A stretch of DNA of 64,000 nucleotides from an uncultured bacterium (GCA_949295325.1 CASFKG010000002.1:264047-328046); one strand, 5' to 3'; counted from the first letter of the stretch, positions 6,862-16,388 are shown. Program-made: numbers and translations. Notes: generated by a model not told the origin, from the sequence alone.

Positions 6862-9417
6862 TTAGAAGGAAGAAAGCTTCTCGGTTACTTCCTTGAGCAT
6901 CGACTCGTTTCGCCTAAGCTTTTCCCTTTCGGTCTCGACCTTGGCGGCGGGGGCCTTGCTGACGAAGCCGGGGTTGCCAAGCATCTTCGAGCTCCGGGCG
7001 ATTTCGAACTCGAGGCGCTCCTTCTGCCTGCCCAGTTCCTCGAGGGCCTTGGCCTTGTCCATAATCCTTTCCAGGGCCACGGAATAGCCGTAGTAGCGTA
7101 GCGATCCGCGCGGTTGCTCGTCCACGACCCGGACCTCCTTGGCGAAAAGGAAGCGGCTAAGGAGGGCACCGGCTTCCGTAAAGGGAAGCTTCGGGTAGAT
7201 GCTGAGCACCGCCTTTTCGTTCGGGGAAATGCCTTCCTTGGACTTGAGGTTCCTAAGATCGGTCAGCATGGTCTGGTAGAGACCGTAGAGCCGGCTCGAT
7301 TCCTCGTCGCCGAGCCCGGTCTTCTCCGGGAAGGCCTCGAGCATGATGGAGTCCTTGTGGCCGGGAAGCGAGAGGTAGATTTCCTCCGAGATGAACGGGG
7401 CGAAGGGGTAGATGAGGAGGGTTATCGCCCTCATAACCGCGAACAGGACGTCCCTCGTGGCCGGGCTTTGTTCCAGGCAAACCTTGCTGGACTCCAGGTA
7501 GGAGGAGCAGAAATCGTCGTAGACGAAGTCGTAGAGTTTGACCGAGGCCGCGCCGAACTCGTATTTTTCCAGAAGCTTGTCCATCTCCCCGATCAGGTTG
7601 TCCAGGCGGTAGAGGATGGCCCGGTCCGGGGTCGTCAGTTCCCCTTTCTTCGGAAGCGAGGGGACATAGTCCTCCCCGAGCGTCATTTCGACGTAGCGGG
7701 CGGCGTTCCAGATCTTGTTCAGGTAGTTGGCGGCGGAGTTGATCTTCTCTTCGCTGTAGCGCATGTCTTGCCCCGGCGTGGAGTTGGTGGAAATGAAGTA
7801 GCGCAGGGCATCGGTACCGTACTTCTCGATGACGTCGATGGGGTCGATGCCGTTGCCCAAGGACTTGGACATCTTCCGGCCCTGCTCGTCGCGGATGAGC
7901 CCGTGGATGACGCAGTCCCTGAAAGGCGCCTTTCCGGTGAAGTGGAGCCCTTGGAAGACCATGCGGGACACCCAGAAGAAGATGATGTCGTAGCCGGTCA
8001 CCAGGACCGAGGTCGGATAGTAGCGTTCGTAGTCGTCCGTCTTCTCGGGCCAGCCTAGGGTCGCGAAGGGCCATAGGCCGCTCGAGAACCAGGTGTCGAG
8101 GACGTCTTCGTCCTGCGTGTAATCCTTGCCCGGATCGGTTTCGGAAACGAGGACTTCCCCGGTCTTCTTGTTATAGTAGGCCGGAATGCGGTGGCCCCAC
8201 CAAAGCTGGCGGGAAATGCACCAGTCGTCGACGTTTTCCATCCACTGGGCCAGTACTTTGGAAAAGCGTTCCGGGAAGAAAGACACCGCGCCTTCGCCCC
8301 TTTGGCATTCGAGGACCTTCTCGGCCAGGGGCTTCATCTTCACGAACCACTGCTTGCTGACCATCGGCTCGACGATGGCACCGCTGCGCTCGCTATGCGG
8401 GGTGCTGTGCTTTATCTTCTCTATCTTGAGCAGGTGGCCGCTTCTTTCGATGTCTTCGACGAGCCGCTTGCGGCATTCGAAGCGGTCGAGGCCGGCGTAC
8501 TTGCCGCCCAGGGCGGTGATCCTGGCGGTTTCGTCGAGGGCCTTCAATAGCGGGAAGCCGTACTTCTTGGCCAAGGCGAAGTCGTTTTGGTCGTGGGCCG
8601 GGGTGCACTTCATGGCGCCCGTGCCGAAGGACATGTCGACGTAGGGGTCGGCCATGAGGGGAAGCTTCTCCCCGTTGGCCGGATTGACGACGCACTTCCC
8701 GACCAGATCCTTGTAGCGCTCGTCCTTGGGGTTTACGAAGACGGCAGTGTCGCCGAACATCGTTTCCGGACGGGTGGTCGCGACCACTATCTGCCGGTTG
8801 CTATCCGCCACGTCGTAGAGGAAATAGAAGAAATCCCCTTCTTCCTCCCTATGTTCGACCTCGATGTTGCTAAGGGCGGTCCGGAGTTCGGGATCCCAGT
8901 TGATGATCCTCTCGCCCCGGTAGATGAGCCCTTCGTTATAAAGGGTGACGAAGACCTTCTTAACGGCTTTCTGCAGCCCTTCGTCGAGGGTGAAGCGCTC
9001 CCGCGAATAATCGACGGAAAGCCCGAGTTTGGCCCACTGCGCGTGGATGGTCTTGGAATATTCGTCTTTCCAGGCGAAGGCTTCCTTGAGGAAGGCCTCG
9101 CGGCCCAAGTCGTAGCGGCTTAGCCCCTGCTTCCTGAGCCTTTCCTCGACCTTGGCCTGGGTGGCGATGCCGGCATGGTCGCAGCCCGGCACCCAGAGGA
9201 CATCGTAACCCTTCATCTTCTTGTAACGGACGATGATGTCGTCCGGGACGGTGTCCATCACGTGTCCGAGATGCAGCTTCCCGGTTACGTTCGGGGGCGG
9301 GATGACGAGGCTGAAGGCCGGCTTGCTCTTGTCCCCGGCCTTGAAATAGCCCTTTTCCACCCAGTTCTGGTATTTTCCTTCTTCGACGGCCTTGTGGTCG
9401 TAGCGTTTCCCTAACAT
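6862..9417 (-). CDS. valS: Valyl-tRNA synthetase
   Basis: Class I synthetase charging tRNA-Val, with an editing domain for threonine. HLGH in KLHLGHVMDTVPDD (about residue 45) and KMSKSLGNGIDP (about 516) are the ATP-binding motifs; the C-terminus is the family's coiled coil (LEFEIARSSKML region). The ATG at 9415-9417 gives 851 residues with GGAGG seven bases upstream; a longer reading runs into the T-box. Expression is probably controlled by uncharged tRNA-Val through that leader. Confidence 0.96.
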   Translation of the reverse strand: MLGKRYDHKAVEEGKYQNWVEKGYFKAGDKSKPAFSLVIPPPNVTGKLHLGHVMDTVPDDIIVRYKKMKGYDVLWVPGCDHAGIATQAKVEERLRKQGLSRYDLGREAFLKEAFAWKDEYSKTIHAQWAKLGLSVDYSRERFTLDEGLQKAVKKVFVTLYNEGLIYRGERIINWDPELRTALSNIEVEHREEEGDFFYFLYDVADSNRQIVVATTRPETMFGDTAVFVNPKDERYKDLVGKCVVNPANGEKLPLMADPYVDMSFGTGAMKCTPAHDQNDFALAKKYGFPLLKALDETARITALGGKYAGLDRFECRKRLVEDIERSGHLLKIEKIKHSTPHSERSGAIVEPMVSKQWFVKMKPLAEKVLECQRGEGAVSFFPERFSKVLAQWMENVDDWCISRQLWWGHRIPAYYNKKTGEVLVSETDPGKDYTQDEDVLDTWFSSGLWPFATLGWPEKTDDYERYYPTSVLVTGYDIIFFWVSRMVFQGLHFTGKAPFRDCVIHGLIRDEQGRKMSKSLGNGIDPIDVIEKYGTDALRYFISTNSTPGQDMRYSEEKINSAANYLNKIWNAARYVEMTLGEDYVPSLPKKGELTTPDRAILYRLDNLIGEMDKLLEKYEFGAASVKLYDFVYDDFCSSYLESSKVCLEQSPATRDVLFAVMRAITLLIYPFAPFISEEIYLSLPGHKDSIMLEAFPEKTGLGDEESSRLYGLYQTMLTDLRNLKSKEGISPNEKAVLSIYPKLPFTEAGALLSRFLFAKEVRVVDEQPRGSLRYYGYSVALERIMDKAKALEELGRQKERLEFEIARSSKMLGNPGFVSKAPAAKVETEREKLRRNESMLKEVTEKLSSF

Positions 9418-9423
9418 AAAAAA

Positions 9424-9597
9424 CCTCCGTAGGGCCAACTTCCGGGGCGCTTGGCGGCGCGGTACCACCCGGATTCCCCCTTGCGGGGCTTCGTCTTTTG
9501 TTTCGTCTCTGGGGGCGACTCGCGGTTATCCGGCATCCCTTTCCACCTCGCGGGACTCTCTAGCGCCGGCTTGGCCGTTCCCTCCCCCGTCTTCGAC
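9424..9597 (-). promoter_or_regulatory. T-box leader of valS
   Basis: The minus-strand leader contains the T-box core GGGTGGTACCGCG. Its antiterminator is perfect: CCGGG pairs with CCCGG around the TGGTACC bulge, and GCG with CGC. An upstream AGAGAG...GGTGGAA block matches distal stem I. A GTC in GCGAGTCGCC is a candidate valine specifier (low certainty). The competing helix CCGCCAA/TTGG plus CGG ends in GG and six T placed directly before the start codon. The leader is short, about 175 bases. Confidence 0.85.
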
Positions 9598-9603
9598 GGG
9601 CCT

Positions 9604-9631
9604 ATTATGCCACGCCGGAAGCGATATGTAA
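9604..9631 (-). promoter_or_regulatory. Promoter of the valS T-box transcript
   Basis: Minus strand: TTACAT (9626-9631), 16 bases, CATAAT (9604-9609). It lies right after the stop of the phosphodiesterase-like gene, so the transcript would start near 9597 with the CCCGTCGAAGACGGG hairpin. Confidence 0.55.
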
Positions 9632-9632
9632 G

Positions 9633-10745
9633 TCAGTTGAAGGCAAGTAGGCTTATTTGCTTTTCCGCGGCGCTTATCCCGGCGTGGTGCCCCTTCAGGA
9701 CGTGGAAGGCCGCGGGATAGCGCGAGTCGGCGAGGAAAGCCCCGCCCTTGGCTATGGCGACGAAGTCCCCGAGGAAACCCTTCGCCAGGTGGTTTTCCCG
9801 GCCGGTCCCGAAATAGCCCGAGGCCAGCAGTTCCCCGGAGTCGACGAGGTAGAAGTCGCTGCCGAAATGTGTTTCGAAAATCTTCCTGAAATTTTCCTTC
9901 TGGCCTTCGTTTACGTATATCACCCGGGTACGGCCCTCTAGGCAAAGCGGGAGCCTTAGCAGGCGGGTCAAGTCCTTAATTGCGGCGATATCGCGGTAGT
10001 AAACGTCGATTTGGCCGTGGTCGGCCACCACCATGAAGTAGACATCGGGCAGGGATTTCGCCAACCGGGTGATCGAGCGGAGGCAATTGTCGATTTCCCT
10101 TTTGACCTTCCGCGAGCCGGGTCCGTAGCGGTGCGCGAGGGCATCGACCTCGTCATAGTATAGATAGAGGAAGCCGTCGCCCTCCGCAAAATACTCCCGG
10201 GCTTTATTTTCCATTTCGCCAAGCGTCGAGAAGGAATTCTCCGTGATGGGCGAACGGAGCAATAGCTTCGCCCTTATCCCGGCTTCCGCCAGCCTTGAGT
10301 CGATGGTCCGGAGCGGACAGATCCTCTCCATCAGGTTTTTCTGCGCCAGGGGTTTGCCGGTCAGCGATTCCCGGTTGGGGAAAACGTCCACCGGCCCTAT
10401 GCCCTCCATGTAGATTGACCAGCCGAGCCACCCGGTTTCCATCGGGAAATTCCCGGTTAGCAGCGAGATGGTCGCCGCGGCGGTCGTCGCCGGGTTGACC
10501 GAGGCGATCTTCTTGACCTCGTGTTCCCTGATCGCCTTGCGCCCGAGGCGGGTCTTTTTCAGCAGGGCCGTTGCCATTCCGTCTATCAGAATGAGACAGA
10601 CCTTCCGGCGCCCTTTCAAGAGTTCGGTTACTTCCTTTATGTCCCCGTGGGGCGCTTCCGCCCCCATCGCCTTGAGTATGGAACAGCCGAGGTTCGCCAA
10701 ACTGGTCTCGTTGTCTATCGCTCCCAGAACTTCCTTCTCCAGCAT
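9633..10745 (-). CDS. Alkaline phosphatase superfamily phosphodiesterase/pyrophosphatase-like protein
   Basis: The 370 residues carry the metal-binding pattern of nucleotide pyrophosphatase/phosphodiesterase (NPP)-type enzymes: Asp in LILIDGMATALL, a nucleophile-type Thr in NPATTAAAT, Asp and His in YYDEVDALAHRYGP, Asp-His in ADHGQ and a last His in GHHAGI. No signal peptide is seen, so it probably acts in the cytoplasm on a phosphodiester or nucleotide; the substrate is not deducible. It is a single gene between two promoters. Its own promoter overlaps a perfect cre-like operator, which ties it to sugar control, and the -10 lies eight bases before the ATG. Confidence 0.82.
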   Translation of the reverse strand: MLEKEVLGAIDNETSLANLGCSILKAMGAEAPHGDIKEVTELLKGRRKVCLILIDGMATALLKKTRLGRKAIREHEVKKIASVNPATTAAATISLLTGNFPMETGWLGWSIYMEGIGPVDVFPNRESLTGKPLAQKNLMERICPLRTIDSRLAEAGIRAKLLLRSPITENSFSTLGEMENKAREYFAEGDGFLYLYYDEVDALAHRYGPGSRKVKREIDNCLRSITRLAKSLPDVYFMVVADHGQIDVYYRDIAAIKDLTRLLRLPLCLEGRTRVIYVNEGQKENFRKIFETHFGSDFYLVDSGELLASGYFGTGRENHLAKGFLGDFVAIAKGGAFLADSRYPAAFHVLKGHHAGISAAEKQISLLAFN

Positions 10746-10753
10746 AACCCGCT

Positions 10754-10781
10754 ATTATACATCCGTTGAAAGCGCTTACAA
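10754..10781 (-). promoter_or_regulatory. Promoter with overlapping cre/LacI-type operator
   Basis: Minus strand: TTGTAA (10776-10781), 16-base spacer, TATAAT (10754-10759). The sequence TGAAAGCGCTTACA (plus strand, 10767-10780) fits the CcpA/LacI-family consensus TGWAANCGNTNWCA at every position and covers the -35 and spacer, so binding should repress. The same arrangement recurs at 45876-45903 and 59912-59939. Confidence 0.75.
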
Positions 10782-10862
10782 GTTCCCTGCAAGGCCTTTT
10801 TCGGAAGATGAAGGAGGATTGCCGCTAAGCCGAAAGGGCCGGGCGGAGTCGGATGCTTCTTC

Positions 10863-12092
10863 CTATAGATCCGAGATGTCCTTCCAGCCCGCGACGATGG
10901 ATTTGACTTTTTCCTTCAGCGGGGCGAGGCCGCCGCCCTTCAGGGCCCGGTCGATGACCGTGGCTATTTCCACCGCGTTTTCCGCGGTGCAGCCCCGGGT
11001 GGTCGCCGCGGCGAAACCGATCCTCAATCCCGAGCAGCGGCTCGGCGGGAGGCTATCGCCGTGGATCATGTTCTTGTTCGTGGTGATCCCGATGGATTCA
11101 AGCAGGTTCTGGGCCTCTTTCCCGTCCAGGCGGTAGGAAGCCAGGACGTTTAAAAGGAAGAGGTGGTTTTCCGTGCCGCTCGTCTTCGCCCCGAGCCTTT
11201 TAAGGGTCAGGCAGGCCGCGAGGGTATTCTCCTTGACCTTCTTTATGTATTCCCGGAACGAGGGCTGCATGGCTTCGAGGAAGCAGACCGCCTTCGCGGC
11301 GATCACGTGTTCGAGGGGGCCGCCTTGGGAGTAAGGGAAAACCGCGCTATCGAGTTTCCTGGCGAGGTCCAGCCTCCGGCTCAGGATCAGACCGCCCCTA
11401 GGACCCCGGAGGGTCTTGTGGGTAGTCGAGGTGACGACGTCCGCGTAGGGCAAAGGCGACATGTGTTCGCGCGCGGCCACGAGGCCGGCGATATGGGCCA
11501 TGTCCACCATGAAAAGCAGGGGTTTCCCCGTCTTGGCGCCCTGCTCGTCGCATATTTCCTTCAGTTTTGCGAAGTCGATTTCGAAGGGATAGGCCGAGAA
11601 CCCGGCGAGAAGGAGGTCGGGTTTGTTCTCGTCGATGGCCTTCCTGATGGAATCGTAAGCCAGCCTGCCGTCGTTTCCAAGGGCATAGTGGGAGAAGGAA
11701 TAAAGGTGGCTCGAGAAGCTGACGGGCGAACCATGGGTCAGGTGGCCACCGTCGTTTAGGTCGAGGGATAGGATCCTCCCCCCGCCGGGAAGAAGGGCCC
11801 GGTAGGCGGCGAAGTTGGCCTGGGAGCCCGAGTGCGGCTGCACGTTCGCGTATTCCGCGCCGAACACTTCCTTGGCCCGGCTAATCGCCAAGCCTTCCAC
11901 TTGGTCGACTATTTCGCAGCCGCCGTAGTACCTTTTCCCGGGATAGCCCTCCGCGTATTTGGCCGTGAGGATGCTCCCCTGGGCCTTCATTACCTCCTTG
12001 GATGGGTAGTTTTCGCTCGCGATTAGCTCGATCCCGGAATTCTGGCGTTCGAGTTCCTTTTCTATTAGGCTTTCTATTTCCTTATCCAACAT
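10863..12092 (-). CDS. glyA: Serine hydroxymethyltransferase
   Basis: PLP enzyme converting serine and tetrahydrofolate to glycine and 5,10-methylene-THF. The PLP lysine is in STTHKTLRGPRGG (about residue 225); the N-terminus has GIELIASENYPS and GKRYYGG. At 409 residues it is full length. It starts inside the last codons of engB (11-base overlap) and is probably co-transcribed with it. Confidence 0.96.
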   Translation of the reverse strand: MLDKEIESLIEKELERQNSGIELIASENYPSKEVMKAQGSILTAKYAEGYPGKRYYGGCEIVDQVEGLAISRAKEVFGAEYANVQPHSGSQANFAAYRALLPGGGRILSLDLNDGGHLTHGSPVSFSSHLYSFSHYALGNDGRLAYDSIRKAIDENKPDLLLAGFSAYPFEIDFAKLKEICDEQGAKTGKPLLFMVDMAHIAGLVAAREHMSPLPYADVVTSTTHKTLRGPRGGLILSRRLDLARKLDSAVFPYSQGGPLEHVIAAKAVCFLEAMQPSFREYIKKVKENTLAACLTLKRLGAKTSGTENHLFLLNVLASYRLDGKEAQNLLESIGITTNKNMIHGDSLPPSRCSGLRIGFAAATTRGCTAENAVEIATVIDRALKGGGLAPLKEKVKSIVAGWKDISDL

Positions 12093-12654
12093 CCCCTAAC
12101 CTCCTTGCGATATATCCCCTGATTTCGGGGACGCTCCTTCTGTCCTTGTAGGAATAAAGGACGTCGCTTTCGCCTAGTTCCAAGGCTTCTTTCCTCAATC
12201 TATATAGGTCCTGCTGCCTAAGCGTATCGGCCTTCGTGTAGATGACCGCGCTGACCATCTTTTCCTCCTCGAAGAGGGAAAGCAGGTCCCTTTCCTCTTC
12301 CCTTATTCCGCGCCGGCCGTCGACCAGTAGCAGGGCCATGCCCTTGCGGTCGCTTTCGAAATAGCCTTCCATCATTTCCGAAAAGGAATCGTCTTCCCGA
12401 CTCCCGTAACTTGTGTATCCGTAGCCGGGGCTATCGACCAGATAGAAGGATCCGTCGACCAGGAAGTAGTTGAGGAACATCGTCTTCCCCGCCTTCTTGC
12501 TCCTATAGGCCAGTTCCTGCCCGGTCAGGGCATTCAGCAAGGAGGACTTGCCGACGTTACTCCGCCCCAATAACAGGACTTCCTTCCTTCTTTCGCCTGG
12601 GGCCTCGCGGACGGACGGGGCGCTTTTAACGAAAACGGTCCTGCGGAAATCCAT
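12082..12654 (-). CDS. engB: Ribosome biogenesis GTPase EngB/YsxC
   Basis: Circularly ordered TrmE-Era family GTPase needed for 50S assembly. G1 is GRSNVGKSSLLN, G3 is DSPGYGY and G4-like TKAD follows. The 190-residue length is normal. It follows lon, the usual Bacillus order (lon-ysxC), but a terminator and a new promoter intervene. TATAAT lies seven bases before the ATG with no Shine-Dalgarno. Confidence 0.95.
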   Translation of the reverse strand: MDFRRTVFVKSAPSVREAPGERRKEVLLLGRSNVGKSSLLNALTGQELAYRSKKAGKTMFLNYFLVDGSFYLVDSPGYGYTSYGSREDDSFSEMMEGYFESDRKGMALLLVDGRRGIREEERDLLSLFEEEKMVSAVIYTKADTLRQQDLYRLRKEALELGESDVLYSYKDRRSVPEIRGYIARRLGDVG

Positions 12655-12661
12655 TGGCCTG

Positions 12662-12667
12662 ATTATA
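12662..12667 (-). promoter_or_regulatory. Extended -10 of engB-glyA
   Basis: Minus strand TGCTATAAT (extended -10), seven bases before the engB ATG. The predicted transcript is leaderless. Confidence 0.65.
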
Positions 12668-12690
12668 GCAAAGTAACCCCTTTAGCCTAA

Positions 12691-12720
12691 GGAAAAGCGG
12701 CTCCCCTGAGGGAACCGCTT
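12691..12720 (-). terminator. Intrinsic terminator after lon
   Basis: Minus-strand hairpin AAGCGGTTCCC...GGGAGCCGCTT followed by TTTTCC, ten bases beyond the lon stop. Confidence 0.82.
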
Positions 12721-12732
12721 GGCAGATCTTTT

Positions 12733-15069
12733 TCAATCCTTGATCTCGAGGTCGGGAATGGCGACCTTCACCGCGTCGTCGACCTTGGACATGTAGACGA
12801 TCCGGAGGTTGTCCTTGACTTCGCTAGGAAGTTCGGAGACGTCCTTCTTGTTGTCCTTGGGGACTATTATCGTCTTGAGGCCGCTTCGGAGGGCGGCCAG
12901 CGATTTCTCGCGGAGCCCGCCGATGGGAAGCGCGTTGCCCCGGAGGGTGACTTCCCCGGTCATCGCGACGTTGTTGTCGACCTTCTTGCCGGTCAGGCAG
13001 GAGATTATGGCAGTCGACATCGCCACGCCGGCGGACGGTCCGTCCTTGGGGACGGCCCCTTCGGGGACGTGGATATGGATGTCGTTTTTCGCGAATATCT
13101 CGGAGTCGATGCCGTATCGGTCGGCGTTGGCCCGGACGTAGTCTAAGGCGATGGTCGCCGATTCCTTCATGACGTCGCCGAGCTTGCCGGTCAGAACCAG
13201 TTGGCCCTTCCCGGGGAAATAGGTAACCTCGATCGGAAGGATGTCGCCCCCGAACTCGGTATAGGCCAAGCCGGTCACGACGCCGACCTGCTTTTCCTTT
13301 TCCTTCTTGGTTTCCTCGAATATCTCGACGCCCAGGAGCTCCTTGACCTTCTTGTCGTCGACGACGACGGGGCGCGGGGTTTCCGGGTTCTTGAGCAGCT
13401 CCACCACGACCTTGCGGCAAATCGAGGCGATCAGGCGTTCGAGTTCGCGGACGCCAGCTTCCCGGGTATAGAACTCGATGATCTCGCGGTAGGCCGATTC
13501 CTCGAAGCGGACGTCGCCTTCCTTGAGGCCGTTGGCCTTGGACTGCTTGCCTAACAGGAACCCCTCGGCGATCTTGATCTTCTCGATTTCCGTGTAGCTG
13601 GGGACCTCGATGAGTTCGAGCCTATCCCGAAGGGGGGCCGGAACGTTCTCGAGGTAGTTCGCGGTCGCGATGAAAAGCACGTTGGAAAGGTCGTAGGGTT
13701 CTTCTAGGTAGTTGTCGTTGAAGGCGGTGTTCTGCTCGGGATCGAGGACCTCGAGCAAAGCCGAGGAGGGATCCCCCTTGTAGGAGTTGGAGCCCACCTT
13801 GTCGATTTCGTCGAGCAGGAAGAGAGGATTCACGGTCCCCGCCTTGGTCATGCCCTGGATTATGCGGCCCGGCATCGAGCCGACGTAGGTCCGCCTGTGG
13901 CCGCGGATTTCGGCTTCGTCGCTGACGCCGCCGAGGCTGGACTTGATGAACTTGCGGCCGAGGGCCCGGGCGATGCTCCGGGCCAAAGACGTCTTGCCGC
14001 AGCCCGGGGGTCCGTAAAAGCAGAGGATAGGGGCCTTGAGGTTCCCCGTCATCTTCTTCACGGCGATGTACTCGATGATCCTTTTCTTGACCTTCTCGAG
14101 CCCGTAATGGTCCTCGTCGAGGATTTTCTTGACGTTATCGAGGTCGTCGTTGTCCTCGGTCTTCTGGTACCAGGGGACGTCCATGAGGACGTCGATGTAG
14201 TTCATGATGAGGCTGGCCTCGAGCGAGCTTTCCGGCATCATCTCGAAGCGGCGGAGCTCGGAATTGACCTTGTCCTTGACGTTTTGGGGATAGGGGTTCT
14301 TCTCGAGCTTTTCGCGGATCCCCTCCTCGCTGTTGCCGCCGGCCCCTTCGCCCAGTTCGTCCTTTATGGCCTTCATCTTTTCCCGGAGGTAGTACTCCTT
14401 CTGGTTCTTTTCGGCCCTTTCGCGGACGGTGTCGGCCAGCTGCTGGTCGATTTCGGCGTTGGTCTTCAGGCCGTCGATGTCCTTGAGTATCAGTTCGAGA
14501 CGTCCCAAAACGTCCGGGGACTCGAGTATTTCCTGCTTTTCGGCCTGGGTGAACGGCAGGAAGTTGGCGAGCGAATCGGCGAGTTCGGAACTGTTGCCGC
14601 TACGGCCCAGTTGGTTGAGTATGGCCCGCGGCAGGTCCCGGGCGATGGCCGGGGAACGCTCCAGCGAGACGGCGATTTCCTGAAGCAGGGCGGCTTCCTT
14701 GACGGCATCGCCCTCCCCGTCTTCCAGCACCTCGGCGGTCGCGACGTAGCTGCCGTTTTCCTCGCGGATGTCCGTGAGCTTCACGCGGCGGCTGCCGATT
14801 ATCCTGACGCGGTAGGAAGAAGAGTCGTCCCGGAAGGCGACGATGCGGCTGAGGCAGCCGGTGGCAAATATGTCTTCCGGCGTGACGTCGTCCTTGTCGT
14901 CGGCCTTCTGGGTGACGATGAGTATGAGGTTATTGGTATCCCGGCGGGCCATTTCGATGGCCGCCATGGAAAAGGCCCTGGAGGCCTCTATGGATTCGGT
15001 CGTGCCCGGGAAAACCACGAGGCCCCGGGTGATCAATAGGGGAAGGTTCAGTATCTTGTCTTGATCCAT
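12733..15069 (-). CDS. lon: ATP-dependent protease Lon
   Basis: Cytoplasmic AAA+ serine protease for misfolded and regulatory proteins. At 778 residues it has the N-terminal LON domain, Walker A GPPGCGKTS (about residue 350), Walker B FLLDEIDK, and the Ser-Lys dyad in KDGPSAGV and LPIGGLREKSLAAL. AAGGAG five bases upstream supports the ATG. It lies downstream of tig with a 29-base gap and ends at a terminator, so tig-lon is probably one transcript. Confidence 0.97.
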   Translation of the reverse strand: MDQDKILNLPLLITRGLVVFPGTTESIEASRAFSMAAIEMARRDTNNLILIVTQKADDKDDVTPEDIFATGCLSRIVAFRDDSSSYRVRIIGSRRVKLTDIREENGSYVATAEVLEDGEGDAVKEAALLQEIAVSLERSPAIARDLPRAILNQLGRSGNSSELADSLANFLPFTQAEKQEILESPDVLGRLELILKDIDGLKTNAEIDQQLADTVRERAEKNQKEYYLREKMKAIKDELGEGAGGNSEEGIREKLEKNPYPQNVKDKVNSELRRFEMMPESSLEASLIMNYIDVLMDVPWYQKTEDNDDLDNVKKILDEDHYGLEKVKKRIIEYIAVKKMTGNLKAPILCFYGPPGCGKTSLARSIARALGRKFIKSSLGGVSDEAEIRGHRRTYVGSMPGRIIQGMTKAGTVNPLFLLDEIDKVGSNSYKGDPSSALLEVLDPEQNTAFNDNYLEEPYDLSNVLFIATANYLENVPAPLRDRLELIEVPSYTEIEKIKIAEGFLLGKQSKANGLKEGDVRFEESAYREIIEFYTREAGVRELERLIASICRKVVVELLKNPETPRPVVVDDKKVKELLGVEIFEETKKEKEKQVGVVTGLAYTEFGGDILPIEVTYFPGKGQLVLTGKLGDVMKESATIALDYVRANADRYGIDSEIFAKNDIHIHVPEGAVPKDGPSAGVAMSTAIISCLTGKKVDNNVAMTGEVTLRGNALPIGGLREKSLAALRSGLKTIIVPKDNKKDVSELPSEVKDNLRIVYMSKVDDAVKVAIPDLEIKD

Positions 15070-15098
15070 TTTTCTCCTTCCGCCCGGGGAAGGCGTCC

Positions 15099-16388
15099 CT
15101 AGGCGTTTTCCTTTTCGAGGAAGGCGAGGAGCTTGCGCGTTTCGGCGCTCCTGACCACGTCCTCTTCCCGGCCCTTGAGCTGGGATTTGGCTTCCTCGGC
15201 GCTCAGATGGTACTGGCGGCCGATTTCCTCGTATTCGCGGTCGATGTCGGATTGTTCCGCCTTGATGTTCTCCTTCTTGGCGATTTCGGCATAGACCAGC
15301 ATGTTCTCGATGTTGCGGACGCCCTCTTCGCGGTAGGCCTTGAGCAGGTCTTCTTCCTTGCTTCCGGTCACCTCGAGGTACTGCTCGTAGGTAAGCCCCC
15401 TCTGGGCGATGCTCTTCTTGAAGTTCTCGAGCCGCGCCCTGGCTTCGTTGTCGTAGATTTCGTCGGCGACGGTGAACTTGCTGCCTTCGCGGATCTTCTT
15501 GAGCAGTTCGTCGAAGAAGGTGTCCTTGGCGGCGTTTTCCTTGCGGCGTTCGATGGTCCCCCGCTCATAGGCCTTGAGTTCCTCGAGGGTATTGACGTCC
15601 TTGAGGCCGAGGGCCTTGGCGGATTCGTCGTTGGCCTCCGGTATCCGGCGTTCCTTGACTTCGTGGATATGGCAGTGAAACCTGGCCTTCTTGCCGGCCA
15701 GGGACTTGACGTAGGTTTCCGGGAAGGTGACTTCGATGTCCTTTTCCTCTTCCGGCTTGCTGCCGACCAGGGCTTCCTCGAAGCCCGGGACGAAGGTATG
15801 GGAGCCCAGGCGCAGGGAGTAGTTTTCCGCTTCCCCACCTTCGAAGGCCTCTTCCTTGCCTTCTTCGTTGGCGGTGTAGCCCTTGAAGTCGAGGACGACC
15901 GTGTCGCCTTCCTTGGCCTCGCGTTCGACGGCGACGAGGTCGGCATTGCCCTCGAGGGCTTCCTTTATGGCCTTGTCGACGTCTTCGCCGGTGACCTTCG
16001 CCTCTTCCTTCTTGACCCCGAGGTTCTTGTACTCCCCGAGTTCGACGGTCGGGACGAGGACGAAGTCGAACTTGAGTTCGAGTTCCTCGTTCGAGACCTT
16101 GGTGACGTTCACCGCGGGACGCGTGAAGGGTTCCAGCCCGGTTTCCTTCAGCACTTCGGCGAAGGCCGGGGTCAAAGAGGCGCTCACCGCCTCTTCGATG
16201 ACGCTTCCGGGATTGACCCTTTCGCGGAGCAGCGCTTCCGGGGCCTTGCCGGGACGGAAGCCCGGGACCGATACCTTGGCGCTCAGCTTGCGGAAGGCCT
16301 TTTCCTGTTCGGCCTTCCAGACCGTCTTGTCGAGTTCGACGGTCACGGCCGCCTTTCCGGCGGCGATTTCCTTGTTTTTGATTTCCAT
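15099..16388 (-). CDS. tig: Trigger factor
   Basis: Ribosome-associated chaperone and peptidyl-prolyl isomerase. The ribosome-binding signature is VSVPGFRPGKAPEALL; the FKBP-like domain begins at about residue 150 (EGDTVVLDFKGY) and a helical C-domain follows, 429 residues in all. The order tig-lon-engB is found in many Firmicutes (often with clpX between tig and lon, which is missing here). Its promoter is well formed. Confidence 0.96.
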   Translation of the reverse strand: MEIKNKEIAAGKAAVTVELDKTVWKAEQEKAFRKLSAKVSVPGFRPGKAPEALLRERVNPGSVIEEAVSASLTPAFAEVLKETGLEPFTRPAVNVTKVSNEELELKFDFVLVPTVELGEYKNLGVKKEEAKVTGEDVDKAIKEALEGNADLVAVEREAKEGDTVVLDFKGYTANEEGKEEAFEGGEAENYSLRLGSHTFVPGFEEALVGSKPEEEKDIEVTFPETYVKSLAGKKARFHCHIHEVKERRIPEANDESAKALGLKDVNTLEELKAYERGTIERRKENAAKDTFFDELLKKIREGSKFTVADEIYDNEARARLENFKKSIAQRGLTYEQYLEVTGSKEEDLLKAYREEGVRNIENMLVYAEIAKKENIKAEQSDIDREYEEIGRQYHLSAEEAKSQLKGREEDVVRSAETRKLLAFLEKENA

